From the IMG/VR virus record IMGVR_UViG_3300005939_000021, positions 1 through 36,432 of that record: DNA of 36,432 bases, one strand, 5' to 3'. Below, piece after piece: positions 6,086-14,617 of this stretch; position 1 is the stretch's first letter; each line of letters starts with the position of its first letter. The stretch is from a virus. The notes beneath the pieces are model-generated. The model was not told the origin of the DNA. It saw only the letters and a list, made by a program, of their open reading frames with translations, and made no database searches. The position numbers were made by a program, and so were the translations under genes.

Positions 6086-7696
6086 ATGATACTTGACATT
6101 GACAAAATCGAAGAACTGATTAAGAAGCCTAAATACGGAGACTTGATTGATCTTGCTGTTGAAAAGAATTCGCGGCTTGCAATGCATATCAACGGCGTGA
6201 ACGCTGAAGAGGCAATCGAAGAGCTGTCAGGTATAGAATCAGAACCAGAACGTGAGCTTCGCAAAAGACTTGTCAGGAGTAATCGTGCAATCTTTGGTAC
6301 ATTGTTGCGTCCGTTTGATAAAACGTTCAGTGCAAAAGGTGGATCAGTCTTCTATGATGTCGCAGATGTAAACGAGTTTACTAACTATCTATCACGTGTC
6401 AACGGTATAGGCCTTCGTCAGTGGCTTAAAAAGCGATGGAAGAATAAGATGTTCACTGATCCAAATGGTGTGATCCTGATTGAAATAAACAGCAACGGCG
6501 AACCGAATCCGAAATACAAAGCAATCACAACCATTCATGATTATTGCCCTAGTGGAATCTTGCTTGAATACATCATATTCAAACCGTTCAAAGGCGATGC
6601 ACGACAATACACTGAAGTAGAACTTGACAAAGATGCTGAATATTACAGAGTAATTGATGACGAGAAGGATGTCATTGTTAGATATAAAGACGAAAAGGCA
6701 ACTATTGTCGAAGAACTGTTGATTAAAAATGAGATTGGTAAGATCCCGGCTGTGTTATGCTCTGACCTCCTGGACCCTGAATCAACGTTAAAGATGTCAC
6801 CTGTCGAAGATGTGATTGACTTAGCAGATGAATACCTTCGTGATACCTCTATACATACGATATACAAAGCACTGCATTCATATCCTATCTTCTGGGCCTA
6901 TCTGCCTGACTGTATATTTTGCGACGGTACAGGCAAGATTGATAACAACGAGTGCAGTCACTGTCATGGTTACGGTAAAGATATTAGAAAGGATGTTTCG
7001 AAGATATTCGGTCTTGACATCCCGAACGCTGATGAAACAAACATCGCACCTCCGGCCGGATATGTGCAGCCAGATGTCGCGTCATGGACACAGCAAAGAA
7101 CTGAACTTGACTGGCTGCAAAGATTAATGCACTTCACACTGTGGGGGACATTCACACGTGAGCAGGCAACAAACGAAACAGCAACAGGCCGGTTCCTTGA
7201 TGCACAACCAGTGCATGATCGTATCGACGAGTTTAGCGAAACTGCTGAAACTATAGAACAGCACTTGACAGACTTCATCGGTGCTATAATGTATGGCGCA
7301 GCTTACAAGGGTAGCTCGGTGGGTCTTGGTCGTAGATATGCAATTGAATCAGCTGATGCGATATGGATCAGATATCAGTCTGCACGCGAAAAAGGATCGC
7401 CGGTTGCAACGCTTGACTATATGCTTGAACAGTTCTATGAATCAGAATTTAGGTCACAGCCGTCAAGATTTGATCAGTTCGTTCGACTGATGTTCGTTGA
7501 ACCGTTTATTCATATGACAGCAGAACAGGTCGAAGGGCTTTCAGTTGAGGCTATTGATAAGCTTAAAAAGTATTATTTCACTGAATGGTTGGGAAGTAAA
7601 GAATCAGGATATGTGATCATGACCGACATTAATAAGATGCGTGATGATCTTAAATTATATGTAACACCTAAACAAACTAAAACAACTGAATTATGA
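6086..7696 (+). CDS. Portal protein
   Basis: 536 residues immediately after the large terminase, the standard portal position. Visible features fit an SPP1/HK97-type portal: an extended N-terminus, mixed alpha/beta wing (SPVEDVIDLADEYL near residues 235-255), and a long helical stem/crown (ERTELDW-type segment, TFTREQATNETATGRFLDA and following). It forms the dodecameric ring through which DNA enters. An unusual insertion at residues 276-298 carries two CxxCxGxG motifs (CIFCDGTG and CSHCHGYG), as in the DnaJ zinc-binding region. Start follows ATAGACAATG. Stop overlaps the next ATG. Confidence 0.85.
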   Translation: MILDIDKIEELIKKPKYGDLIDLAVEKNSRLAMHINGVNAEEAIEELSGIESEPERELRKRLVRSNRAIFGTLLRPFDKTFSAKGGSVFYDVADVNEFTNYLSRVNGIGLRQWLKKRWKNKMFTDPNGVILIEINSNGEPNPKYKAITTIHDYCPSGILLEYIIFKPFKGDARQYTEVELDKDAEYYRVIDDEKDVIVRYKDEKATIVEELLIKNEIGKIPAVLCSDLLDPESTLKMSPVEDVIDLADEYLRDTSIHTIYKALHSYPIFWAYLPDCIFCDGTGKIDNNECSHCHGYGKDIRKDVSKIFGLDIPNADETNIAPPAGYVQPDVASWTQQRTELDWLQRLMHFTLWGTFTREQATNETATGRFLDAQPVHDRIDEFSETAETIEQHLTDFIGAIMYGAAYKGSSVGLGRRYAIESADAIWIRYQSAREKGSPVATLDYMLEQFYESEFRSQPSRFDQFVRLMFVEPFIHMTAEQVEGLSVEAIDKLKKYYFTEWLGSKESGYVIMTDINKMRDDLKLYVTPKQTKTTEL

Positions 7697-8037
7697 AGTA
7701 TTTGAAGTACAAACAATTGAATGATGCTGAAGGAACTGAAATCGAAGTCGGCATTGTAGAAATCAGTGAAGATAACGCTGAAGTGTTGAATGAATCACAT
7801 AACAACACTTACGGAGATTACAAAGTATTATTCCGTAAAGCATCGAAAGACAACCTGGCGAAATTCAAAGTCAAAGGTGAAAAGTCTGAAGTGAAGTTTT
7901 TGGAAAAAACAGAAGACGAATTTACTGTAAAGGAATTGAAAGCGGCAGCCGAATCATTTGAATTTGAACTGACAAAGAAAAACAAACATGACATCTTTGT
8001 GGAATTGTACGAGCAGTTTCCGGATGATGTTGAATAA
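7693..8037 (+). CDS. Small head-region protein
   Basis: 114 residues, ATGA overlap with the portal gene. It has a beta-rich N-terminus (MKYLKYKQLNDAEGTEIEVGIVEI) cut here as MKYLKYKQLN then DAEGTEIEVGI, and a helical, Lys/Glu-rich C-terminus with VKELKAAAESFEFELTKK, a pattern like the short SAP/HeH-type helical motif often attached to phage head proteins. Its place between portal and scaffold suggests a head-assembly or decoration role; not recognised by family. Confidence 0.6.
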   Translation: MKYLKYKQLNDAEGTEIEVGIVEISEDNAEVLNESHNNTYGDYKVLFRKASKDNLAKFKVKGEKSEVKFLEKTEDEFTVKELKAAAESFEFELTKKNKHDIFVELYEQFPDDVE

Positions 8038-8068
8038 ACAAACAAGTATAAACTAAACAATCAAGACA

Positions 8069-8953
8069 ATGATTAAAGAAGAGCAAGCTAAGAATCTAGC
8101 TGAAATATTGAAACTTGATGCTGAAAAAACAACAGCATTTGTAACAGCATTGACATCAGAAGAAGAAGCTGATGTGACAATCCCGGAACTGAAAATCTTT
8201 ACACCGGATGAATTGTCAACACGTGAAACGAATTTGCAGACAGAATTTAAAGCAGCCGGATACAGCGAAGGGAAAGTTGCCGGGATTGAAATGGATGTCA
8301 AACAGCATCGTGAGGCGTTAGGACTTGAATTTGAAGGTAAGACAGTTGGTAACCTATTGGAAGCGCACAAAGCAAGTGTGCTAAAAGAGGCAAACAAAGA
8401 ACCTGACAAACTTGTCGAAGAACTGAAAAAAGAAAAGACAACACTTCAGCAAACGATTGACACGTTGAAGCAGTCGCATCAGACAGACCTTAATGCGCTG
8501 AATGGCAAATTAACAAGTCAATCTATTGATGTGTTGATTGAATCCGAAATACAAAATATTGGCACATATCCGGAAGGAATGACGGCATCTGACGTAAAGA
8601 CATTAATCAGAAGCGGACATGAATTTTCATCTGAAGACGGAAAGATATCAATAAAGAAAAACGGTGAAGTGATGAAAGACGACAAACTTGAACCGTTAAA
8701 AATAAATGCAGTGATCGCAGACTTCTTCGCTGAGCGCAAATGGACTGACAAGAAACGACAGTCTGGGCGTGACGAAGGTGACGATTTTGGCGAACATTCA
8801 TCGACTGTTGTATCATTTAAAAAAATACAATCAGCAGATGAACTTGAAGCATATTGTAAATCGCACAATCTTCAAGTGCAATCAGATACAGTTGTTGCGT
8901 TGATGGAGAAGCATATGTCACCGGAACAGCAAAAAAGAATCATGCAGACATAG
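8069..8953 (+). CDS. Probable capsid scaffolding protein
   Basis: 294 residues, highly charged and almost entirely helical. A coiled-coil segment (VEELKKEKTTLQQTIDTLKQ, about residues 112-131) sits in the middle, and the C-terminus is basic and Gln-rich (EKHMSPEQQKRIMQT). This composition and its position directly before the major capsid gene are those of an internal scaffold. No protease motif is evident in it. Start context is CAAGACAATG. Assignment is by position and composition, not by a unique signature. Confidence 0.65.
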   Translation: MIKEEQAKNLAEILKLDAEKTTAFVTALTSEEEADVTIPELKIFTPDELSTRETNLQTEFKAAGYSEGKVAGIEMDVKQHREALGLEFEGKTVGNLLEAHKASVLKEANKEPDKLVEELKKEKTTLQQTIDTLKQSHQTDLNALNGKLTSQSIDVLIESEIQNIGTYPEGMTASDVKTLIRSGHEFSSEDGKISIKKNGEVMKDDKLEPLKINAVIADFFAERKWTDKKRQSGRDEGDDFGEHSSTVVSFKKIQSADELEAYCKSHNLQVQSDTVVALMEKHMSPEQQKRIMQT

Positions 8954-9028
8954 TATGATGCTTGAGATACAAGGCGAGTGATCGACAAGATAATGTCATC
9001 TTATTTGTAAACAATAAAAATAATAATC

Positions 9029-10048
9029 ATGGCTAATTACACAGCAACACAATTACTTGCCGCACGGTTTCGCTTCAACGAGATGTTCAAGCGTCCGGAA
9101 ATGCGTCAAAAGCCGAATCCTGTTCTGATGCTTTTGCAACAGAATAACAGTATGTTGATTCCTGGACTTGATTCAATCAAGAATTCAGATCAGCGTACGA
9201 AATCAATAAGTATTTTAAATCGTGCAACAACAACAGGTGCATCAGCACGTTCACACAATCACACCGGTTCCGTCGGTGATTCGACACTTGCCAATATGTC
9301 TTGGGCGACGAAATCACGCGCCTTCAAGATGTCTTTGAAGATGGGTGACAGGAACGAAGAATCATACCAAGAAATGTTTGCTAACAGACTTCTGTCTGCA
9401 ATCATGGATCTTCACGCTGACATTGAAACATATTCACTTGCATGGCTTGCATCTTCAAAATCACAGGTTGTCAAATCAGCGACACCAAAAAATGTTGAAT
9501 GGGATGCATCGAACTATCTTGCAAAAGTAGCGGCAGCAGATGCCGACTACCTTGCTCAGTATTCAAAATCATTCATGCGCCAACAGTGGTATGACTGGGG
9601 ACTTGATGCGATTGCGGACCCTCGTATGTATGCACTGCTTCAACAGCAGTCAGCACAGGGTGCCTACAATGCGACGAATCTCGGATTTCAGTTTGCCGGT
9701 ATCGACTATGTCGAATCAACTGACGACTTGACAAATCCAACGGGTGTAGAGGCTTCAGGTTATCTGATCCCGAAAGCAACAGTAGGACTTGTATCATGGA
9801 TTCCTGCCGCAAACAGAGCGAATGCGAAGAAAGGCATTTATGAATACAGCAACATTATTGATCCACTCGGAAGCGGATTAACTTTTGCTGTTCACCAATA
9901 TACTGCCGGTGCAGACAACAACGCCACGTTCGGCGAAACACAGGATGTCAACGAATTCTTTGAAGTTTCGATTGACATCTCATGCGTAGCTGCTGACATA
10001 TCAACAGCAAGTGAATCACCTATCTTCAAGATTGGCTTGAAGTCATAA
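9029..10048 (+). CDS. Major capsid protein (probable)
   Basis: 339 residues, the abundant-protein slot after scaffold. The N-terminal part is helical (ATQLLAARFRFNEMFKR), followed by a Ser/Thr- and Asn-rich region and a mixed alpha/beta core with aromatic motifs (QQWYDWGLDAIADPRMYAL, about residues 188-206) and a C-terminal beta region ending IFKIGLKS. Length fits an HK97-fold capsid subunit without a large delta domain. No processing protease gene is seen nearby, so it probably assembles on the separate scaffold. Preceded by a 75-base gap with ATAATAATC before ATG. Confidence 0.75.
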   Translation: MANYTATQLLAARFRFNEMFKRPEMRQKPNPVLMLLQQNNSMLIPGLDSIKNSDQRTKSISILNRATTTGASARSHNHTGSVGDSTLANMSWATKSRAFKMSLKMGDRNEESYQEMFANRLLSAIMDLHADIETYSLAWLASSKSQVVKSATPKNVEWDASNYLAKVAAADADYLAQYSKSFMRQQWYDWGLDAIADPRMYALLQQQSAQGAYNATNLGFQFAGIDYVESTDDLTNPTGVEASGYLIPKATVGLVSWIPAANRANAKKGIYEYSNIIDPLGSGLTFAVHQYTAGADNNATFGETQDVNEFFEVSIDISCVAADISTASESPIFKIGLKS

Positions 10049-10073
10049 ATTATAAACATAAAGAGGAAACAAA

Positions 10074-10511
10074 ATGAAAAATCTCATTCTTTTAATTTTT
10101 ACATTTCTCATGTTTGTTTGTGTTTCAGCTACCGTTGAAGCACAACCAGGACATGTGTACACGGCAGAATCGGCATATGCTGTATCTGCAACACCAATCT
10201 ATACAGGTGATGTTGTGATATCGAGAGCATGTGACATGCTGACGATTCAAGGTCTTTGTACAGAAATCAAAGACACTGACGGATATCTTATTCTTCAGGG
10301 ATCAGTTGACGGCACATCATATAAGAACCTATCACCGGTCGCCAACCTATTTGTATATTACCCGAACAATGATACACTGACAATGGTTGCAGGAGCAATT
10401 CAGCAGGTAATAATCTTCGACAATCCATTCAACTTTTATAGATGGAAAGTCACAGGGACCGCGAACGATTCAACACTTGTTTCAACGACCTATGTTTACA
10501 AGCTGAAGTGA
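10074..10511 (+). CDS. Signal-peptide protein in head module
   Basis: 145 residues starting with a clear Sec signal peptide (MKNLILLIFTFLMFVCV, with a probable end at VEAQ near residue 24). The mature part is beta-rich, with a GSVDGTSYKNLSP segment (near residues 82-94) like the discoidin/Ig-type sheets of capsid-surface decoration proteins. AAAGAGGAAACAAA before the start includes AGAGGA, one of few Shine-Dalgarno-like motifs here. A signal peptide on a gene inside the head operon is odd; it may be a decoration protein, a host-envelope protein, or use the hydrophobic start differently. Confidence 0.6.
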   Translation: MKNLILLIFTFLMFVCVSATVEAQPGHVYTAESAYAVSATPIYTGDVVISRACDMLTIQGLCTEIKDTDGYLILQGSVDGTSYKNLSPVANLFVYYPNNDTLTMVAGAIQQVIIFDNPFNFYRWKVTGTANDSTLVSTTYVYKLK

Positions 10512-10555
10512 CACATCGATCTTCAGCTATAAAAACAAACATTAAATAAATCAAG

Positions 10556-11626
10556 ATGTACAATCACAGTTCTATTCGCACAGGTTTATACGGTCTTTTG
10601 GGCTTCAAAACAGGGCTTCGCTCTGAATTCGATATCATTGACACAGCGAACAAAGCTACTTCATCAGGCATGTATTATCAAGACTATCATAGTCTGATAA
10701 CTGTCGAGGTGTTGAAAGCGATTTCGCCGTCAGAACTGTCGGATGCAGACTTTAATACCTGGCTGACTGATCTTGTCAAAGCATCGTTCGTGAAAACGAT
10801 TAACACTTTGATGCAGAAGTTCAGACCAGAAAGCAAGGCACTGTATGAAAATCTAAGGCTATTCAATTATGCGAATGTGATTGACACAAAATTGACGTAC
10901 ACTGGCAATGCTTTTGTCGGATATGAAATCGAGTTATGTCATTCGGATAACATCATGCTTGTTCTTAATGCGATAGGGTTGACCTTTGATGCAGCGGATA
11001 CATTCAATTTGTATGTGTTTCATTCGTCAAAACAAGACCCTATTTATACTATTGAGGTAACACCGGAGCAGGATATTGAAGCATGGGAATCACAAACAGC
11101 GAAGTATCTTGAGCATATCACTGACACTTATGTCGGTGGTAAATTTTATATCGGATACCTTCAGCAAGATGTGACAGCCAATGCTATTAATCGCGAATGG
11201 GATATGGCCAATGTAGAAGCAATGAAGCATTTGTTCACTATTCAGTCGATGAAAGTCGCTGATCATACAACAGCAACATTGTTTGATCTTGATTCGATTG
11301 ATTATACTTCAGAAACATACGGACTTAATTTTGCGTTCACCGTCCAGACTAATATTACAAAACAGCTTCTTACACAGAAGTCGGCACTTGTCAATGTTAT
11401 CGGATATGGTGTCGCTGTTGATATTCTTGAACGTGTCGTAAACTCAATTAGAGCAAACGACATCAAGAAAGAAACACGGGATCTTGCATTCAATGAATTA
11501 AACATTGAGTCAGGATTGAAAGCAAAGTATGAACGTGAGCTGAAAATTGTACATCTTGATTTTGCAGGTCTTGACAAACTGACTATGAAGAAACGAAGTA
11601 GAATTTCAAATTTAACTGCACGATGA
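10556..11626 (+). CDS. Head-tail region structural protein
   Basis: 356 residues, mostly alpha/beta, without signal peptide or membrane segment. The C-terminal third is helical and charged (KKETRDLAFNELNIES, KAKYERELKIV). It is coupled by ATGA to the next gene. Position between the capsid region and the connector-size genes argues for a virion or assembly protein, but no family signature is recognised. Members at this place in Bacteroidota phages are usually unnamed. Confidence 0.55.
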   Translation: MYNHSSIRTGLYGLLGFKTGLRSEFDIIDTANKATSSGMYYQDYHSLITVEVLKAISPSELSDADFNTWLTDLVKASFVKTINTLMQKFRPESKALYENLRLFNYANVIDTKLTYTGNAFVGYEIELCHSDNIMLVLNAIGLTFDAADTFNLYVFHSSKQDPIYTIEVTPEQDIEAWESQTAKYLEHITDTYVGGKFYIGYLQQDVTANAINREWDMANVEAMKHLFTIQSMKVADHTTATLFDLDSIDYTSETYGLNFAFTVQTNITKQLLTQKSALVNVIGYGVAVDILERVVNSIRANDIKKETRDLAFNELNIESGLKAKYERELKIVHLDFAGLDKLTMKKRSRISNLTAR

Positions 11627-12204
11627 CATATAGCACTCCATCAGAATTTCAAGTGTCGGATCCAAAACTGATTGACGCAAAGATCGCAGACATACAATCT
11701 GCACTGATGCTGCTATCGTGGAATGAGGTTTCATTTGCACGTGCTTATAAATTTGCAAGGCGAAATGTAGAAACTAATACGAAAGTGTACTATCCGGCGG
11801 TTTATCAATTAAGCACTAAGGACTACCAAAGTGCTTTTCCGAATGATATGCTTACCTCGCAGTCGTTTGTGTACGTGAAGCAACCGCAGACGCTTGACAG
11901 CGAGAACAACGGCTTCCACGAATACACAACAGCGATAAGTATTATCTTTTCATTTCGCATGAGAGCAATCGGAACAGCTTACAAATACAGATATACAGAA
12001 AGGTTGAAATACGATGTCGTAGAGGCATTGAAGAATGTTTCCGACCTGGACATTGAATCTGTATATGATGAGATTGAAGATTGTTTTTCTGACTTCAGTG
12101 TTTCTGAAATAGAATCAGAATTCATCACAGAGCAGTTCGGGGCTTTACGCTTTGACTGTTTAATACATTATTCAAACGATTGTAAAATAACAAATACATA
12201 TTAA
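11623..12204 (+). CDS. Probable connector/tail-completion protein
   Basis: 193 residues, coupled to the preceding gene by ATGA. Mixed fold with an N-terminal helix (PKLIDAKIADIQSALML), a central alpha/beta part and an acidic C-terminal helix (DLDIESVYDEIEDCFSDF). Size and position between capsid and tail-tube genes match head-tail connector or tail terminator proteins, which is the only basis for the name. Ends two bases before the next ATG. Confidence 0.45.
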   Translation: MTYSTPSEFQVSDPKLIDAKIADIQSALMLLSWNEVSFARAYKFARRNVETNTKVYYPAVYQLSTKDYQSAFPNDMLTSQSFVYVKQPQTLDSENNGFHEYTTAISIIFSFRMRAIGTAYKYRYTERLKYDVVEALKNVSDLDIESVYDEIEDCFSDFSVSEIESEFITEQFGALRFDCLIHYSNDCKITNTY

Positions 12205-12205
12205 A

Positions 12206-13114
12206 ATGGGATATAAATCAACATGCAACAGCGGAGGTGCGAATACCGGACTTCCAAAATGTCGTGGCAATTATGGCAGGGGTCAAAGCTTTATTCTAGT
12301 TCCACCAACAGCGGAAATAGATACTGAAGCAAACTCACTGCTTGAGGCCACGTGGACAGCAAAGATCAAAGCTGACGAATCAATCAGGTGGTATCCGCTG
12401 CCAAAATTCTTTAGATATGCACCTTCGCGCGAAGACCACATATATACGTCGGGCGACTTCAATGACAAATATAGCGTGAAAGATGGTGACGCTGACGGAA
12501 TTGCCGCATATCTGAATGCACCTGTATGCTTCATGAAGAAACTTCGTGAGTTCAACAACCAGGAATGGAAAGCATACGAAATCACTGACGAGGGTTATAT
12601 TAAAGCCTGGTCAACAGACGGCATTAAGATGCTTCCTTTTGACGTGTTTTTCAACGTAGAGGCAGACATGGACGCAACGGCAGAAGAAGGCCGCTTGTCC
12701 CAAATCCGCATCTATAAGAAAGAAGCATACCAGTGGAATGATCACGGCATTGTAATTAATCCAAAAGATGATGCGATTGTCTCTTGGGAAGCAAGGTCAT
12801 TATCCGGTCTTCTTGACGCTGATGTGACTGTCGTTACTTCAATAGCGACCTCGGTTGTCATTGATGTAAAAACGGACTGCGATCTAACGCCTGTCACAGG
12901 GCTTGTGAAAGATGATTTCATTCTTGAGGATGACACGCCCTCGACTGAGTCAATTACGACTTCAACTGAGTCAACAACGATTGCTGGGCGCTACACCTTA
13001 GCAATGTCGGAGCTTGGCCCAGACAATTACACTATTAATCTGAAAGAACCTGCCGCGATGACAACTGCCGGATACCAGGCAGGAGATGACGGTACTTTCG
13101 TAATATCCGAATAG
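12206..13114 (+). CDS. Probable major tail (tube) protein with C-terminal beta domain
   Basis: 302 residues. The first 200 are Gly/Asn/Asp-rich beta sheet (WTAKIKADESIRWYPLPK, GFFNVEAD-type strands) as in tail tube subunits. From about residue 205 a separate domain begins (VTVVTSIATSVVIDVKTDC, VKDDFILEDD), with alternating Thr/Ser/Val strands typical of an Ig-like or bacterial invasin-like C-terminal decoration. Position before the chaperone-size genes and tape measure fits the tube gene. The name is by context; a fold prediction would test it. Confidence 0.6.
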   Translation: MGYKSTCNSGGANTGLPKCRGNYGRGQSFILVPPTAEIDTEANSLLEATWTAKIKADESIRWYPLPKFFRYAPSREDHIYTSGDFNDKYSVKDGDADGIAAYLNAPVCFMKKLREFNNQEWKAYEITDEGYIKAWSTDGIKMLPFDVFFNVEADMDATAEEGRLSQIRIYKKEAYQWNDHGIVINPKDDAIVSWEARSLSGLLDADVTVVTSIATSVVIDVKTDCDLTPVTGLVKDDFILEDDTPSTESITTSTESTTIAGRYTLAMSELGPDNYTINLKEPAAMTTAGYQAGDDGTFVISE

Positions 13115-13115
13115 T

Positions 13116-13313
13116 ATGAAAATTGGTAAAACAGATTTCGACAAAAGGGTCAAGCACTGGTCTTTCAAACATTTCAAAGAATTCTTTGAAGGTAATAATG
13201 TTGTCCTATGTGATCTTGCACGTAACAATCACACTATTGAATCAGCGTTCACGCTATTAACAGGCAAGAAAGCAGAAATGCAAAAGAAGCCGGCGAAGAA
13301 AAAGAATGTTTGA
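13116..13313 (+). CDS. Small tail-region protein
   Basis: 65 residues, basic, with an N-terminal helical part (KRVKHWSFKHFKEFFEG) and a Lys-rich end (KKPAKKKNV). It overlaps the start of the next gene by eight bases. Such small basic proteins between the tube and tape-measure genes often belong to tail assembly, but no motif identifies it. Confidence 0.5.
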   Translation: MKIGKTDFDKRVKHWSFKHFKEFFEGNNVVLCDLARNNHTIESAFTLLTGKKAEMQKKPAKKKNV

Positions 13314-13752
13314 AAAGATCATTGATAAGCTAAGGTCTGTCAAGCAGAATGATATTATGCAGACGGCTGTCGCTGAATTGCAAGACGACATCGAGGTCAT
13401 GAATCGTGATCAGATGTGGAAAGGTAAAGATTCAGACGGCAATCAGTTACAGCCGTTTCCATATTCATCCGGTACTATCAGAATGAAAAAGAAGAAAGGT
13501 CAGCCGGTAGACAGAATCACGCTGAAGGATTCAGGGCAGTTTCATGACAGCATCAAAGCGAAAGCATTAAAGAAAGCTGTTGTGATAGGTTCAAATCGTA
13601 AAGCAAAAGGTTTTGATCTTGCAAATCATCTTGATAATAGGTATGGCGAAATGGCATCAATATACGGCCTGACAGATGAAAACATGCAAAAGTTCTTTGA
13701 GAAACTAAGACCGATTTATTTGATGCAATTTAAGAAAGCAACAGGAATATGA
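13306..13752 (+). CDS. Virion morphogenesis/tail completion candidate
   Basis: 148 residues. Contains TLKDSGQFHDSIKAKA (about residues 73-88), resembling the conserved L-x-DTG-x-F-x-x-S segment of HK97 gp10-like and phage-virion-morphogenesis proteins, then an alpha-helical C-terminus (YGLTDENMQKFFEKLRP). Overlaps both neighbours by a few bases, so it is tightly embedded in the late operon. It would help complete or cap the tail; this rests on one motif and context. Confidence 0.55.
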   Translation: MFEKIIDKLRSVKQNDIMQTAVAELQDDIEVMNRDQMWKGKDSDGNQLQPFPYSSGTIRMKKKKGQPVDRITLKDSGQFHDSIKAKALKKAVVIGSNRKAKGFDLANHLDNRYGEMASIYGLTDENMQKFFEKLRPIYLMQFKKATGI

Positions 13753-13943
13753 ACAAGAGCCAAGCAATCAGGCTTGCTGAACGTAGGGCAAATGAAAGCG
13801 GTGAAACGCACGTGGTGATCAAGGTTTGCTTGCCACAGGGATATGATATAATGACAGAAAAAGACTTCAATGACAGCGACAAAAAGGCAATCTATACGGC
13901 TGTATCAAGATTTGACAGAAATCCCGATATGGAACTGGGATAA
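13749..13943 (+). CDS. Possible tail assembly chaperone, short product
   Basis: 64 residues from an ATG overlapping the previous stop (ATGA). It contains AIRLAERRANESGETHVVI, a helix then strand. Its last 74 bases overlap the next gene in another frame. Two overlapping genes just upstream of the tape measure match the usual tail-chaperone locus (G and G-T in lambda), but the frame step is +1 or -2, not -1, and no classical slippery heptamer is visible. Confidence 0.5.
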   Translation: MNKSQAIRLAERRANESGETHVVIKVCLPQGYDIMTEKDFNDSDKKAIYTAVSRFDRNPDMELG

Positions 13944-14409
13944 AATCAAACATACGCTTGATCTTAGATATCTGATCAGGCACGAAGATTTCAGTCAGTT
14001 GATTGACGAAGCTGAAGTTGACCAGGAGCTTCTTTCTGAGTTGTATTTCAACATGCAGGACGAAGTTCATAAGATCCAAGATTCGCAAACATATGGCGGT
14101 CATTATTTAGACCAGCATATCGAATTGCTTGAACTGAAGAAGCAGAAATTAATAATGTCATGTGATGATTACAATGCAAATCTATCAATGATAAAGACAA
14201 AGATCGCTCAACTTGAAAACGAAATCAACGCGAACAGCGAGCATAAGAGCGAACAGACACTTGAAGATCAGGCTGTAATTTTAATAGTCTTCTTTAAGTT
14301 TGAAATTGATACAAAGAAAATGAGTGCTTATAAATGGTACAAATTAATGCAAAGCTATGACAGACAAACAGAAGAACTCAACAGACAAAGAAGCAGAAGC
14401 AAGGCGTGA
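13870..14409 (+). CDS. Possible tail assembly chaperone, long product
   Basis: 179 residues from ATG 13870, inside the previous gene. Predominantly helical: an acidic core (DEAEVDQELLSELYFNMQDE), a charged coiled-coil stretch (residues 105-125, IKTKIAQLENEI) and a C-terminal helix with AYKWYKLMQSYD. All of these fit a chaperone that coats the tape measure. The start could also be supplied by a frameshift from the previous gene. It overlaps the next gene by 53 bases. Confidence 0.55.
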   Translation: MTATKRQSIRLYQDLTEIPIWNWDKIKHTLDLRYLIRHEDFSQLIDEAEVDQELLSELYFNMQDEVHKIQDSQTYGGHYLDQHIELLELKKQKLIMSCDDYNANLSMIKTKIAQLENEINANSEHKSEQTLEDQAVILIVFFKFEIDTKKMSAYKWYKLMQSYDRQTEELNRQRSRSKA

Positions 14410-14617
14410 GCAGATTATTGACGATTTTTCAAAGAGTGAAAAAGGTCTTCGTAAGATCGAGCGTAAAATGGCAATCGCTGTATTTAAGAAATCAGCCGAA
14501 CAATTTATAAAAGGGTGGGCATATCTGATTATTCTACTTCCGCTGATTTCATTGATTGCCGGATTGCTGGTGAGGACTTGTGTATATTTATTCAACTTCA
14601 CTTATAACCTATTCTAA
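14357..14617 (+). CDS. Single-TM tail-region protein
   Basis: 86 residues. The first 45 are charged and helical (SKSEKGLRKIERKMAI), followed by one or two close hydrophobic stretches (about 52-72, AYLIILLPLISLIAGLL, and a Phe-rich tail). The stop is directly followed by the tape measure ATG at 14618. A membrane protein between chaperone and tape measure is uncommon and its role is not known; it may be for membrane-associated assembly or an infection-time inner-membrane protein. Confidence 0.55.
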   Translation: MTDKQKNSTDKEAEARREQIIDDFSKSEKGLRKIERKMAIAVFKKSAEQFIKGWAYLIILLPLISLIAGLLVRTCVYLFNFTYNLF

